Positions 36,334-48,449 are shown, numbered from the stretch's first letter. The stretch is DNA of 64,000 bases from Pirellula staleyi DSM 6068 (GCF_000025185.1 NC_013720.1:5704001-5768000); one strand, 5' to 3'. Notes: a model not told the origin generated them from the letters alone. Numbers and translations: made by a program.

Positions 36334-37276
36334 GGGGACGGTTACCTCCGCACAAGCCGCGGCCTCGCCTGCTAAGTGAGCGATACTGACCTCACCTACG
36401 CAAAGCACGACCAATAAGTTTGATCACCCTCCCTGAATCTCCGCATCGGGAAGCAGCAAGTCCTTGCAGAGCAACCCTTTATCCGAACTCTCGCCAACTA
36501 TTTTGAACCAACACAGCCGGGATACATCTGGATGACACAAGTTCAGCCTTCCGCTCGGCCGAAGCCCGCAACTGGCCAAGTCTCATGGCGAGCGTAGCCA
36601 GCGGCATGCATGCCCCCTGTCAGAACGAGCGTTTTCGCTCACTCCGCGAGAAAGGCATCAACAGCCGCTTACCTACCCTATCCCTGCCACGGTCGAGTCT
36701 AATCAATAGCGGAGAGAGAAGCAACCATCCAGGGGCAGTTCATCGGGTTTAGTGGGGCTTCGGGCACCGCCAAGGCCCTTCTACGGGAAATGCCCCTTCC
36801 GATCAGAATGAATGTGACGATTGAGCGTTTTTTGCGGCCCCTGCCGCTAGCAGCACACTTCCGAGAAGCACAACGCACCACCGCTGCCGAGCCCAATGCA
36901 CAGCAATGCATGGAAAATAACCGCCCGGTAATTACCGCAACCTAATTGCAGATAAACACTTACGCCCCTTAGCGCGACTTTGTGAAAAAAAACACGAATT
37001 CACCTCTCCGCTCATTGACCACCCCCAAAGCCCTGGATAGATTACGGTTTCTCCACTTTCTTTCGCAGATTCTCGTTCTTGCCAGGCAGCTCCTCGGCGG
37101 TCTCTCGAAGCAGCCCTAAACTGCTATCCAGTAACCACTTAACAGAGCCAAACAGCCCGAACTAGATCGACCGACGGAATACTGGAGCCTCGCCCAGTTC
37201 GAAGGCTTAGGCTGACAAACTTCCGCGAGCACCACTCTGGGAAACCTGGCGAAGGTGCACGAATTTGGGGGTCTTT
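36334..37276. other. Intergenic region upstream of the ATP synthase operon
   Basis: More than 900 bases without a convincing gene. A reverse frame at 36699-36911 has no sign of coding. It separates the divergent DUF4912 gene from the atp operon and should contain both promoters. A short hairpin GAGCG-TTTT-CGCTC lies near 36627. Confidence 0.5.
37015..37043 (+). promoter_or_regulatory. Candidate promoter of the atp operon
   Basis: TTGACC at 37015-37020 and TAGATT at 37038-37043 are separated by 17 bases. The boxes match the sigma-70 consensus at five and four positions. It would give a leader of about 225 bases before the first small gene. Confidence 0.35.
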
Positions 37277-37498
37277 GTGAATCGATCCCCTTCTCGACCT
37301 CCGCTAGCAGTAGCCATGGAGTGGGTGGCTAAGATCACGACCGTGGCTCTCGAGATGGTCATCCCGGCAGTGGTGGGTGGATATCTGGACCGAAGATTCG
37401 GCACCCAGTATCTGGCCCTCCTCGGAGTGGTTCTCGGCACGACAGTTGGTCTTTGGCATTTGATTCAAATGACCCAGGCAGATCGCCCACCAAAGTAG
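37277..37498 (+). CDS. Small AtpZ/AtpI-like membrane protein
   Basis: The product of about 73 residues has two hydrophobic helices (ITTVALEMVIPAVVGGYL and YLALLGVVLGTTVGLWHL) joined by DRRFGTQ, the pattern of the small AtpZ-type (AtpI-related) proteins that precede many ATP synthase operons and are linked to rotor assembly or Mg2+ supply. The start is uncertain: GTG 37277 follows a G-rich stretch; TTG 37265 and ATG 37316 are alternatives. The position at the head of the atp operon supports the assignment. Confidence 0.7.
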   Translation: MNRSPSRPPLAVAMEWVAKITTVALEMVIPAVVGGYLDRRFGTQYLALLGVVLGTTVGLWHLIQMTQADRPPK

Positions 37499-37620
37499 TT
37501 GTTGTCCATGGCGGACAACCTTCTGGCAGCAAGCGATCCCCCCTCGCCCCGATTGGCGATTTGTCTGAAGTGACATGCGAATAGCATGTCGCATAAATCG
37601 GATGACTAGGTTTTGGCGGC

Positions 37621-38100
37621 ATGACTAGTTCGTCTTCCACCTCGAGCTCGACCTCCGCAAGCAGTTTGCTGCTCAGCGGTGGAGCGCTCGCGCTGGTGCT
37701 ACTCGTTACGGGTGCCGCCACCGCCGCGCTGGGGCATCGCTGGGGTGGTCATGAGGGAATGCTGGTGGGCATTTCATCCGCAGCCATCTGCTTTGTTGCC
37801 GGACTCCTGGGGCTCCTAGCCGTCTATATTGCCAAGCAAATGGGGCAGGCCCTCAACGGCCTACTCGCTTCGATCTTTTTTCGAACCGGTCTGCCGCTCC
37901 TGGCTGGCACCCTCCTCCTCAATCAACTCGAAGTGCTCCCGCGTCCACAAGCGGTGGCCCTTCTTACTGTGAATTATCTAGCCGCGCTCGCTTGCGAAAC
38001 GCTCCTGTCGGTCTGGATGGTGGGGGGAACCCCGCTGATGCCAACCGCCAAGGCCGCTACTGCAAAGTCCGACGGCGTCGCACCGAGCAAAGCCTCTTAG
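37621..38100 (+). CDS. AtpI-like membrane protein
   Basis: The 159-residue protein has a Ser/Thr-rich head of about 16 residues and then four hydrophobic helices (LLLSGGALALVLLVTGAATA, a second near 45-70, a third near 75-100, a fourth near 115-135). Its size, topology and position directly before atpB fit the AtpI family, a poorly conserved assembly factor of the c-ring. The C-terminal tail is hydrophilic. The start at 37621 is the first ATG. Family similarity is inferred mainly from context and topology. Confidence 0.7.
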   Translation: MTSSSSTSSSTSASSLLLSGGALALVLLVTGAATAALGHRWGGHEGMLVGISSAAICFVAGLLGLLAVYIAKQMGQALNGLLASIFFRTGLPLLAGTLLLNQLEVLPRPQAVALLTVNYLAALACETLLSVWMVGGTPLMPTAKAATAKSDGVAPSKAS

Positions 38101-38117
38101 GTTTCTGAAGGCAGGGT

Positions 38118-39767
38118 ATGGCAAGTTCGATTCTGCACATCAAGGACTCCTACTACTTCGAAGTTCCGTCGAAGCTTTGGAAAGCTTCGTACGGCAGTCG
38201 AAAAGAGTTTCCCGATGTCTGGGTCTCGCTCGATCCCGACTATCAAAAATGGGAAGCCGAGAAGCTGCTCGAAAAGCTCAGCGAAATGGGGCTGAAGCTC
38301 GATGATCCCCATGCCCTCGAGCATGAATGGGAACATTGGCAACACGCCGACCATGCCAACCACGGCAAACCGTTCTTCATTTTCCTCGAAGAGAAGTTCG
38401 CAGCTCTCGAGGCTGATTTCGCCTCGCACAAAGAAGCGACCGAAGCTGCTGGCGAACGCGAAGTTTCCGCCGCTGAAAGCAAGGTCGAACGCCTGATTGC
38501 CGAAGGGGCCAAGCCAGCCGACCAGAAGGCTGCCAAAGCGGCCGTCGAGACAGCGAAAGAGGCGGTCGCCAGCACACAGAAACTCACCATCGGCGAGTAC
38601 CTGAAGAGCGACGACGTCAAGACCGACACTCCCGCCGCCCAAGCCCTGGTCGAGTTCGCGAAGCTTCGCTCCACCGAAGAGTTCAGCACCAAGTGGCTCG
38701 AGCTCCGGTCGTACAAGGCCCGCGTCGCCGAGTACAAAGCCGACACGCAAGTATCCGAATGGGATGCTTCCAAACTGGCTGGCTACAACAAAGCCATCTC
38801 GGGCAAAATCCTGATTCCTCAACCGTTCGGTGAGCTTCGCAACTTCTACGAAACTAACACCGGGTTTTGCGTCTCGCGGTTCATGATCATCGAAATCGTC
38901 ATCTGTGCGATTCTGATCGTGGCCTTCCGCTGGCTTGCTCAAAACATACAGCCCGGTGGTGCCCCCAAGGGACGCCTCTGGAACTTGCTCGAAACCTTCG
39001 TGGTATTCATCCGCGACCAAGTGGCCGCCCCTGCTTTCGGTGGCGATCACGGGCATGATGATCACGGACACGACGACCATGGCCACGACAATCATGGTCA
39101 TGCCAAGGCCGATCATGGCCACGGCCACGACGCTCACAAGCATCACGACGCACATCACGGTCATGCCCCAGCGGCTCACGGCCATGCTGTGGCACATGCT
39201 AAGCCAGTGAGCGACACCATTCGCTTTACACCGCTCCTCTGCACGATCTTTTTCTTCGTGCTGACGTGCAACCTGTTCGGCATGCTTCCTTGGGCCGGTG
39301 CTCCCACCGGTTCGTTTAGCGTAACGATTGGCCTAGCTGCAGTGACCCTGTTCACCGGCATGGTGATGGGCATTAAGAAGTTCGGTGCCCTCGGTTACCT
39401 GATGAACCAAATCCCCAGCATGGATTTGCCACTCCCGATCGCCATCTTCCTGAAGCCTGGTATCTTCTTCATCGAAGTGATCGGCCTCTTGATCAAGCAC
39501 TTGGTGCTGGCGATTCGTTTGCTCGCCAACATGTTTGCCGGTCACGTGGTGCTCCTGGGTATCATGGGGGTCGCTTTTGGTGCCCAAGCAGCCGCCTCCT
39601 ACATCACGCCGGAAGGCTTTCAGGGTACGTGGTGGATTGCCGCCTTTTTCGCCGTCTTTGGATCAGCTCTGCTCAGTTTGCTCGAGTTGTTTGTGGCCTT
39701 TTTGCAGGCCTATATTTTCACCTTTTTGTCAGCCCTCTTCATTGCCGGTGCCGTGCACAAGCATTAA
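38118..39767 (+). CDS. atpB: ATP synthase Fo subunit a, enlarged
   Basis: Subunit a forms the proton path next to the c-ring in the membrane. The C-terminal half is standard: LKPGIFFIEVIGLLIKHLVL and the essential arginine (Arg467) in LAIRLLANMFAGH. At 549 residues the protein is twice the usual length. The N-terminal part HIKDSYYFEVPSKLW is followed by about 200 charged, partly coiled-coil-like residues before KILIPQPF near 233, and a His/Asp/Gly-rich stretch occupies about 310-366, between the first transmembrane helix (254-278) and the next. The ATG at 38118 lies 17 bases after the AtpI-like gene. Confidence 0.95.
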   Translation: MASSILHIKDSYYFEVPSKLWKASYGSRKEFPDVWVSLDPDYQKWEAEKLLEKLSEMGLKLDDPHALEHEWEHWQHADHANHGKPFFIFLEEKFAALEADFASHKEATEAAGEREVSAAESKVERLIAEGAKPADQKAAKAAVETAKEAVASTQKLTIGEYLKSDDVKTDTPAAQALVEFAKLRSTEEFSTKWLELRSYKARVAEYKADTQVSEWDASKLAGYNKAISGKILIPQPFGELRNFYETNTGFCVSRFMIIEIVICAILIVAFRWLAQNIQPGGAPKGRLWNLLETFVVFIRDQVAAPAFGGDHGHDDHGHDDHGHDNHGHAKADHGHGHDAHKHHDAHHGHAPAAHGHAVAHAKPVSDTIRFTPLLCTIFFFVLTCNLFGMLPWAGAPTGSFSVTIGLAAVTLFTGMVMGIKKFGALGYLMNQIPSMDLPLPIAIFLKPGIFFIEVIGLLIKHLVLAIRLLANMFAGHVVLLGIMGVAFGAQAAASYITPEGFQGTWWIAAFFAVFGSALLSLLELFVAFLQAYIFTFLSALFIAGAVHKH

Positions 39768-39891
39768 TCGCTCGATTATCTGCTTGGGTGCTTAACGGCA
39801 GAACTTCCTAGAAGTTCGATGAAGAATACAGCTGCCATTTGTTTTCGGAAATTTTTGGGTTCACGTTTTTAGTTTCTTAGGAGATCGTTCA

Positions 39892-40209
39892 GTGAAACGG
39901 TTCGCAACGTACGGTTTGTCGCTTGTCGCTCTGCTCTTCGTCGCTTCGGTTGCCTTCGCTCAAGAAGGTGGCGCTGCCGCCGCCACCACGCCCCTCATCA
40001 GCTTTAGCGCTGCTGCCGGTGTGGCCCTGACCGTGATTGGTGCTGGTTATGGCATCAGCAAGCTCGCCAGCAGCGCTCTGGAGAGCATGGCTCGTCAGCC
40101 TGAAGTCGCCGGTAACATCCAAACCGCGATGATCATCGCTGCAGCTCTGATCGAAGGTTTCACCTTCTACGCTCTCTTCATCCTCTCGGGCTTCAAACAG
40201 CTCGTCTAA
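39892..40209 (+). CDS. atpE: ATP synthase Fo subunit c with signal-like N-terminus
   Basis: Subunit c forms the rotor ring. The two helices are visible: FSAAAGVALTVIGAGYGISK, a loop SMARQPEVAGN, and a second helix with the ion-binding Glu88 in ALIEGFTFYAL. Glu is followed by Gly, not Ser, which is more in line with proton than sodium coupling, though this is not decisive. The first 22 residues (FATYGLSLVALLFVASVAFA) look like a cleavable signal peptide, so the 105-residue precursor would mature to about 80. The GTG start has AGGAG eight bases upstream. Confidence 0.95.
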   Translation: MKRFATYGLSLVALLFVASVAFAQEGGAAAATTPLISFSAAAGVALTVIGAGYGISKLASSALESMARQPEVAGNIQTAMIIAAALIEGFTFYALFILSGFKQLV

Positions 40210-40240
40210 GGAAGTGGTCGGTGCAGGTCTTGTAGACTGG

Positions 40241-40273
40241 CCCGCCACCCGTGGCTTCGTGCCACCCTGCGGG
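40241..40273 (+). promoter_or_regulatory. Stem-loop between atpE and atpF
   Basis: The outer stem CCCGC (40241-40245) pairs with GCGGG (40269-40273), and the inner stem GTGGC (40251-40255) with GCCAC (40261-40265) around TTCGT. No T-run follows. It could protect the atpE part of the mRNA or reduce read-through, consistent with the higher need for subunit c. Confidence 0.5.
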
Positions 40274-40323
40274 TCGACTGTTTGCAGGTTACTGAAGGTT
40301 TGCGGTTCATTGAGGGTATTGTC

Positions 40324-41235
40324 GTGCAAGTCCATCGTTTGATCGCCGCGGGTCTCTTGGCTCTCGGCTGCCTGGTTACTCCGAGCATGGTGCTTGCTTG
40401 GGACGACGCGAAAGCGGACGACTCCAAGCCAGCTGTGGCCGCTGAAGAAGCGAAGCCAGCCGACGCGCCTGCAGCAGAAACTCCCGCCGCAGAAGCTTCG
40501 TCCGAAGCCCCTGCCAAGGAACCTGCGAAGGAAGAGCATGGCACCGACGAAAAGCCTGCCGATGCTCCTGCCAAAACGGCTCCCGCTGCTGCCGACCATA
40601 AGGAAGGTGAGCATAAAGAGGGTGACCACAAAGCTGGTGATCATGCCGCTACAGACCACGCTGCGGAAGGTCATGCTGCTGACGGTCATGGTCATGGCGA
40701 CGAGCACGACTTGAGCCATTCCAATGCCACCGCGAGCCTCGAAAAGCCCGACGAATTTCGCTTTGAACTAGCGGTTGGCACCTTCCTGGTGTTTTGCGTT
40801 CTGCTGGCGATCCTCACCAAGTTCGCTTGGGGTCCGATTGTCTCAGGTCTCGACAAACGCGAGCAAGGTATTGCCGACATGATCGAAAATGCTCGGATTG
40901 CTAACGAGCAAGCAGCTGCCAAACTTCGTGAACACGAAGCCCGATTGTCGGCAGCGGCTGAAGAAACTCGCGCCCTACTCACGCAAGCCCGCGTCGACGC
41001 CGAAGCTGCCCGCGAAAAAATCGTGGGTGAAGCCCAAGCAGCCGCCGCTCGCGAACGAGATCGTGCCGTGGCCGATATCGCCACTGCCAAGAGTGTGGCA
41101 CTCAAAGAGATCGCCGAGAAGAGTGTCGAAACCGCACTCGCTCTCGCAGGGAACATTGTTCGTCGGGAAATCAAACCCGAAGATCACGAAACCCTGATCA
41201 CCGAAGCGCTCAACAAGTTCCCCACACTCAACTAG
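40324..41235 (+). CDS. atpF: ATP synthase Fo subunit b with long His-rich extension
   Basis: Subunit b links Fo to F1 in the stator. GAGGG lies before GTG 40324; the product has 303 residues against about 160 in most bacteria. A signal peptide (LIAAGLLALGCLVTPSMVLA) is followed by an Ala/Glu/Lys/Pro-rich segment and a His/Asp/Glu-rich stretch near 93-133, then the membrane helix FELAVGTFLVFCVLLAILTK near 146-166 and the usual charged coiled coil. With an N-terminal signal the extension would be periplasmic. It lies between atpE and atpH as in many operons. Confidence 0.93.
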   Translation: MQVHRLIAAGLLALGCLVTPSMVLAWDDAKADDSKPAVAAEEAKPADAPAAETPAAEASSEAPAKEPAKEEHGTDEKPADAPAKTAPAAADHKEGEHKEGDHKAGDHAATDHAAEGHAADGHGHGDEHDLSHSNATASLEKPDEFRFELAVGTFLVFCVLLAILTKFAWGPIVSGLDKREQGIADMIENARIANEQAAAKLREHEARLSAAAEETRALLTQARVDAEAAREKIVGEAQAAAARERDRAVADIATAKSVALKEIAEKSVETALALAGNIVRREIKPEDHETLITEALNKFPTLN

Positions 41236-41344
41236 TACGTCACGATTAGAGTCACCCGCCGGTAAGCTTCTTTAGCACGAGTTCCACTCGCGTAAATGAA
41301 GGCTACTAGCCGGTGATTAGGTTCCCACGAAGGTCGAAACCACG

Positions 41345-41971
41345 ATGGCAAGCAAACGGAAGTCGGTTAAGTCATTCGACACCGGTCGCACCCACTTGGG
41401 ACACGTGTATGCCAAGGCTCTCTTGGCCGCTACCGAGAAACAAGGTGCTACCGAGCAAGTGCTCGAAGAGCTTCGCGCGCTCGTCACTCAGGTTCTCGAC
41501 AAGGTTCCGCAGATCGAAGCTGTAATGTCATCGCCGCGCATCTCTCATACCGATCGCATCGGCATGATTGATCGCTCGCTCGGTGGCAAGGTACATCCGC
41601 TGCTCCTGAACTTGCTTCGCGTCCTTTCGCTACACACCCGTGGCGATTGCTTGCGACATGTCCTCGATGCAGCCGAACATCAGTACAACGTGCTTCGCGG
41701 TCGACTCGAAGTTTTGCTCACCACGGCAGCACCTCTCTCGCCTAAAACCGAGAAGGCAATCATCGCGCGACTCGAAAAGCAACTCGGCCAAACCGTGCTG
41801 CTGAAAACGGCTGTCGACGACGATTTGCTGGGGGGCATGGTGGTTCGGATCGGCGATACCGTGTTCGACGGCAGCGTTGCCACGCGGCTAAAGACCATGA
41901 AGACGGTCGCCCTCGAACACACGACCCAAAAGATCCGCGATTCCCTCGATCGCTTTGCCATTTCGCAGTAA
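41345..41971 (+). CDS. atpH: ATP synthase F1 subunit delta
   Basis: Subunit delta connects the b dimer to the top of F1. The 208-residue product shows the helical N-terminal domain (HLGHVYAKALLAATEKQGA) and the C-terminal block RLEVLLTTAAPLSPKTEKAI, followed by LEKQLGQTVLL and the conserved GGMVVRIGDTVFDGSV, typical of OSCP/delta. It is longer than E. coli delta (177) by an N-terminal tail. It lies between atpF and atpA, the usual order. Confidence 0.95.
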   Translation: MASKRKSVKSFDTGRTHLGHVYAKALLAATEKQGATEQVLEELRALVTQVLDKVPQIEAVMSSPRISHTDRIGMIDRSLGGKVHPLLLNLLRVLSLHTRGDCLRHVLDAAEHQYNVLRGRLEVLLTTAAPLSPKTEKAIIARLEKQLGQTVLLKTAVDDDLLGGMVVRIGDTVFDGSVATRLKTMKTVALEHTTQKIRDSLDRFAISQ

Positions 41972-42117
41972 GCATCGCCCCCGCTTTCGCCCATAGTCAT
42001 CGCGTTGCTCAACGCATCGCAATAAACGTATCCCCTCCGGAGAGATTCTTTCCAAGTTCGAACTTCCCTCGTCACACAGGTGATCGCGAAGACTTCGCTT
42101 GGAATTAGAGGTTGATC

Positions 42118-43632
<1,515 letters not shown>

Positions 43633-43670
43633 GCCCTCTTCGTTCTACGTAACCAGGGAGATCACGACAG

Positions 43671-44045
43671 ATGGCATCGCCGGAAATGAAACCCAGTGAA
43701 ACACCGCCGTCGTATCTCCCGAGTAGCGACGAGCGAATGTGGGGGCTACTCGCACACCTTTCGCCCCTGATTGCTTCGGGCATGGGTTTGCCGTTTTTGG
43801 GTCCCCTGATCATTTGGCTCATTAAGAAAGACGAGTCTCCTTTCATTGCTGATCAAGCGAAGGAAGCCCTCAACTTTCAGATCGCCGTTTTGCTGGCTGT
43901 GATGATTTGTGCGGCCACTGTGATTGGAATTCTGCTGTTGCCTATCGTTGCTGTAGGTGCGTTGATCTACAGCATCATGGCGGCGATGGAAGCCAACAAA
44001 GGGGTTTATTACCGTTACCCGTACACCCTGCGATTCATCAAGTAA
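43671..44045 (+). CDS. DUF4870 membrane protein inside the atp operon
   Basis: The 124-residue protein has the DUF4870 pattern: MWGLLAHLSPLIASGMGLPF, then a hydrophobic helix, KKDESPFIADQAKEALNFQI, two further helices, and a short end ANKGVYYRYPYTLRFIK. DUF4870 proteins are small membrane proteins with three or four helices and no known function. It lies 38 bases after atpA and 125 before atpG, on the same strand, so it must be co-transcribed with the ATP synthase genes. It is not a known subunit; an assembly or regulatory role is only inference. Confidence 0.88.
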   Translation: MASPEMKPSETPPSYLPSSDERMWGLLAHLSPLIASGMGLPFLGPLIIWLIKKDESPFIADQAKEALNFQIAVLLAVMICAATVIGILLLPIVAVGALIYSIMAAMEANKGVYYRYPYTLRFIK

Positions 44046-44170
44046 CGTTTTTAACCGTCACAAGTTGTTAAGCAGCCTGTAAGCCGAGCGAAGCGTCCCC
44101 GAACATTACCAGCGAGTCTTCTCTGCACGATTTCTCCCTGGCAACTTGCAAGATATTGGTTTAGGCACTC

Positions 44171-45061
44171 ATGGCCAAAGCACGAGCACTCGATAAACGA
44201 CGCAAGAGCATCCGCAACATCCGCAAGATCACGCGGACGATGGAGCTCATTGCCACGGCTCGCTTCAAAAAGGCGATGGACCGTGCCACTGCAGCCACGG
44301 CTTACACCCGGCGGATCACGCAAGTGGTTTCGGACCTGGCTGGCAGCGGTCTGAAGGTGACACATCCGCTGCTCGATCCGCGCCCCACCACCAACGCGGC
44401 CACGCTGCTGGTGCTAACGGCCAATCGCGGCCTCTGCGGCGGCTATAACGCCAGTGTGATTCGTCAAGCATTGGCCCGCCAAATTGAACTCTCTTCGACC
44501 CTTCCCTCGCTCGCGCTCGAAGTGAGTGGCAAGCGTGGTATCGGGGCGTTTAAGTTCCGCAAAATCCCGGTCAACATCAGCTACACTCAGTTCGAAGATC
44601 AGCCAAGCTTTGAAGCGGTCGAGCAGATCGCCAATCGCTACCTCGAAGCCTACACCAGCGGCAAACTCGACAAGCTGGAAGTGGTCTACACGAAGTTCGT
44701 GAATGCTTCGAAGCAAATCGCAGTGACCGAGACCCTTCTGCCTCTGGGATCGCTCGCCACGGGCGATGCTAAAAGTGATGAGAAGCCCTCCTCGGGCGAA
44801 TCGATGTACGAGTTCCTTCCCTCGGCCGAGAGCATTTTGGAAGAGGTGGTTCCTTCGAGCTTCAAGGTGAAGCTTTTCAAGTGCTTCCTCGATGCTGCTG
44901 TGAGCGAACAAATCGCCCGCATGGTCGCCATGAAGTCGGCCACGCAAAACGCCAGCGACATGATCAAGCAACTCTCGATGACCTACAACCGCGCTCGTCA
45001 GTCGCAAATTACTGGCGAAATCATGGAAATCATCGGTGGTGTGGAAGCCTTGCAGAAGTAA
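44171..45061 (+). CDS. atpG: ATP synthase F1 subunit gamma
   Basis: The central stalk subunit has 296 residues. The N-terminal helix (LDKRRKSIRNIRKITRTMEL) and the C-terminal helix (AMKSATQNASDMIKQLSMTY, then NRARQSQITGEIMEIIGG) are the parts that form the rotating coiled coil, and both are well conserved. LVLTANRGLCGGYNA near residue 80 is the usual family block. The start at 44171 gives the normal length. It lies after the DUF4870 gene and before atpD. Confidence 0.96.
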   Translation: MAKARALDKRRKSIRNIRKITRTMELIATARFKKAMDRATAATAYTRRITQVVSDLAGSGLKVTHPLLDPRPTTNAATLLVLTANRGLCGGYNASVIRQALARQIELSSTLPSLALEVSGKRGIGAFKFRKIPVNISYTQFEDQPSFEAVEQIANRYLEAYTSGKLDKLEVVYTKFVNASKQIAVTETLLPLGSLATGDAKSDEKPSSGESMYEFLPSAESILEEVVPSSFKVKLFKCFLDAAVSEQIARMVAMKSATQNASDMIKQLSMTYNRARQSQITGEIMEIIGGVEALQK

Positions 45062-46627
<1,566 letters not shown>

Positions 46628-46738
46628 TTCGTCTGCAACGTAGTTTGCGGTCTTGTTTTAAGAAGTCGCCCGGCATCGCCCAGCATGTGATGCCGGCTGC
46701 TCTGTTCCCTGATCCGTCGTAAAGAAGTAGAAGCGGCC

Positions 46739-47137
46739 ATGGCTAGCACCATCAAGTGCCTGGTAGTCACTCCCGAACAAACAGCCCTCGACCAGGATGC
46801 TGAGTTCGTTGCGCTCCCGCTTTACGACGGTGAACTGGGTGTCGCTCCGGGCCATAGCCCGATGATTGGCCGGCTCGGTTATGGACAGCTGCGGATTCGG
46901 ACGGCGAGCGGCACGACGTCGATGTACCTCGACGGCGGTTTCGTGCAAGTGAACAACAATGTGGTGAGCATTCTCACCAGCCGAGCGGTTCCCGCAACCA
47001 GCCTCGACAAGCAGGCGATCGAGAAGCAAATCGAAGCAGCGTCGAAACTTCCGATCCTTACGGACGAGCAACTCGACGTTCGCGAACGTCGTCTGGCGCA
47101 GGCCCGTGCTCAGCTTCGCGTGGCCCGCGCCCGCTAA
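46739..47137 (+). CDS. atpC: ATP synthase F1 subunit epsilon
   Basis: The 132-residue protein has the epsilon N-terminal beta domain (IKCLVVTPEQTALDQDAEFV, then LPLYDGELGVAPGHSPMIGR and LDGGFVQVNNNVVSILTSRA) and a helical C-terminal tail rich in Arg and Ala that inhibits ATP hydrolysis in other species. It closes the atp operon. No clear terminator was seen between it and the FHA gene 185 bases downstream. Confidence 0.95.
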   Translation: MASTIKCLVVTPEQTALDQDAEFVALPLYDGELGVAPGHSPMIGRLGYGQLRIRTASGTTSMYLDGGFVQVNNNVVSILTSRAVPATSLDKQAIEKQIEAASKLPILTDEQLDVRERRLAQARAQLRVARAR

Positions 47138-47321
47138 GTCGATTTCCGCCTGAAGTTCCGCTCGTAACAGCGCGCGGGAAATTCGGCGCGACAATTCAGC
47201 TGCAAATCTTGAGCAGCAATTCACCCGGCATCCCCCGCGCGGCCGATGATTTTCATTGGCTGCTGGTCGTCGCCCCCTCTTCTCTTTGCGACGATTTTTT
47301 GCGCAGCGAAAGGATTCGCCA

Positions 47322-47957
47322 ATGCCTGCAAAAACTATGCGCATCGATGGTTCGCACTCCTCCCAACCGAATAATCGGCAAGGTTCAGCAGACTCCGTCG
47401 CTGCCAAGCCGGTGGCTCTCGAAATTCTGCGTGGTAAAGCACGTAGTTTGGTGCGAGAAGTTCACAGCCCAGTCTTTTTGATTGGCTCGGCCAGCGACTG
47501 CGACCTGGTGCTGGGAGACAAATCGTTTCCCGATGCCTACGCCTATCTCTATTTGAATGCTAGCGGCATTTCGATTCGCTACCTGGGGGAAGGTCCCCAG
47601 CTGCTGGTCAACGATCAGCCGGTCGAAGGGAGCCCGCTAGCAGTCGGAGATCGGCTGGAGATGGGGATTTTCGAATTCCGTCTCGCTGAGATTCACACAA
47701 GCAAGCCAGCTGGCGACGATCGCCCGACACCCGCGATGGCGCGCAGTGAAAGCCGATCGTCGAGCACAAAGGCTTCGACCGCTGGCCAGATCTCCGCGAT
47801 TGCCCAGGTGCGCGAGCTGATGCTCGATATTCGCCGAGAAATGGCCGCCAAGCATGCCACGCTTCGGCTCTATCTCGGTCCTAACATCGACGTCACCAGC
47901 GAGCAGCCGAAACTGGCCCCACGCCCCTTCACGCAGCAGCTGCGAGCCTCGGCTTAA
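47322..47957 (+). CDS. FHA-domain-like protein
   Basis: AAAGGA six bases before ATG 47322 fixes the start; the product has 211 residues. Residues about 30-120 read as a forkhead-associated fold: VFLIGSASDCDLVLGDKSFP, then YLYLNASGISIRYLGEGPQL, LVNDQPVEGSPLAVGDRLEM. The usual GRS and S-H dyad is altered (GSASDCDL, then FPDAYAYL), so phosphothreonine binding is uncertain. The C-terminal part is hydrophilic, then helical (QVRELMLDIRREMAAKHATL). No membrane segment is visible. A link to the kinases of this organism is plausible but not shown. Confidence 0.8.
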   Translation: MPAKTMRIDGSHSSQPNNRQGSADSVAAKPVALEILRGKARSLVREVHSPVFLIGSASDCDLVLGDKSFPDAYAYLYLNASGISIRYLGEGPQLLVNDQPVEGSPLAVGDRLEMGIFEFRLAEIHTSKPAGDDRPTPAMARSESRSSSTKASTAGQISAIAQVRELMLDIRREMAAKHATLRLYLGPNIDVTSEQPKLAPRPFTQQLRASA

Positions 47958-48138
47958 GTGCCACGAGGAATCGCAGCAGCTCCCAAACTGCATAAAACTA
48001 ATCAGGAATTGCTAAACAAGCGTTTAACAACTTTGGCGTAGTTCCTTACGAACATTTCCCAACTTTTGAGCCACTTACGGAAGAAGTTCTCACGAGTTCT
48101 TACAAAAAACCGCTCCTCGTTCGACAAGCGAGCTAGTC

Positions 48139-48414
48139 ATGTCGCTCTTGCAACCTCAAGTGGTTGGAATCATCGCCATTAGTAGCGATCCCGCTCCACT
48201 TGCGCCTTGCGAAGGGCCGATCGACTCGCTGCTGGCGAGTTTGGTCGAGCTGCGACATGCCACGCCTGCGACCGTGAAAGAGGAGCCGCAGGTGATCGTT
48301 GCACGAGGGAAATGGAGTCGCGCCGCCCAGCCAGGGGCCGATGTGACGATAGGGGCCGATCTCGATGAGCTACGCTCCGAGCTGCTGGCCGAATACCAGC
48401 GGCTCCGGCGATAA
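48139..48414 (+). CDS. Small hypothetical protein
   Basis: A 91-residue ORF starts at ATG 48139. The codon use is like that of neighbouring genes and the product looks compact (VVGIIAISSDPAPLAPCEGP, then a helical end DLDELRSELLAEYQRLRR). I recognise no family. It lies between the FHA gene and the convergent SPFH pair and has about 180 bases upstream for a promoter. It could be spurious, but its length, start and codon pattern favour a real gene. Confidence 0.5.
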   Translation: MSLLQPQVVGIIAISSDPAPLAPCEGPIDSLLASLVELRHATPATVKEEPQVIVARGKWSRAAQPGADVTIGADLDELRSELLAEYQRLRR

Positions 48415-48449
48415 ATCACCAAGCGATCGCTCGCGACATTCATTGCGCA

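Noticed and set aside
36699-36911. Reverse ORF in the gap before the atp operon
   Set aside because: No start signal, no domain, and composition unlike the neighbours.
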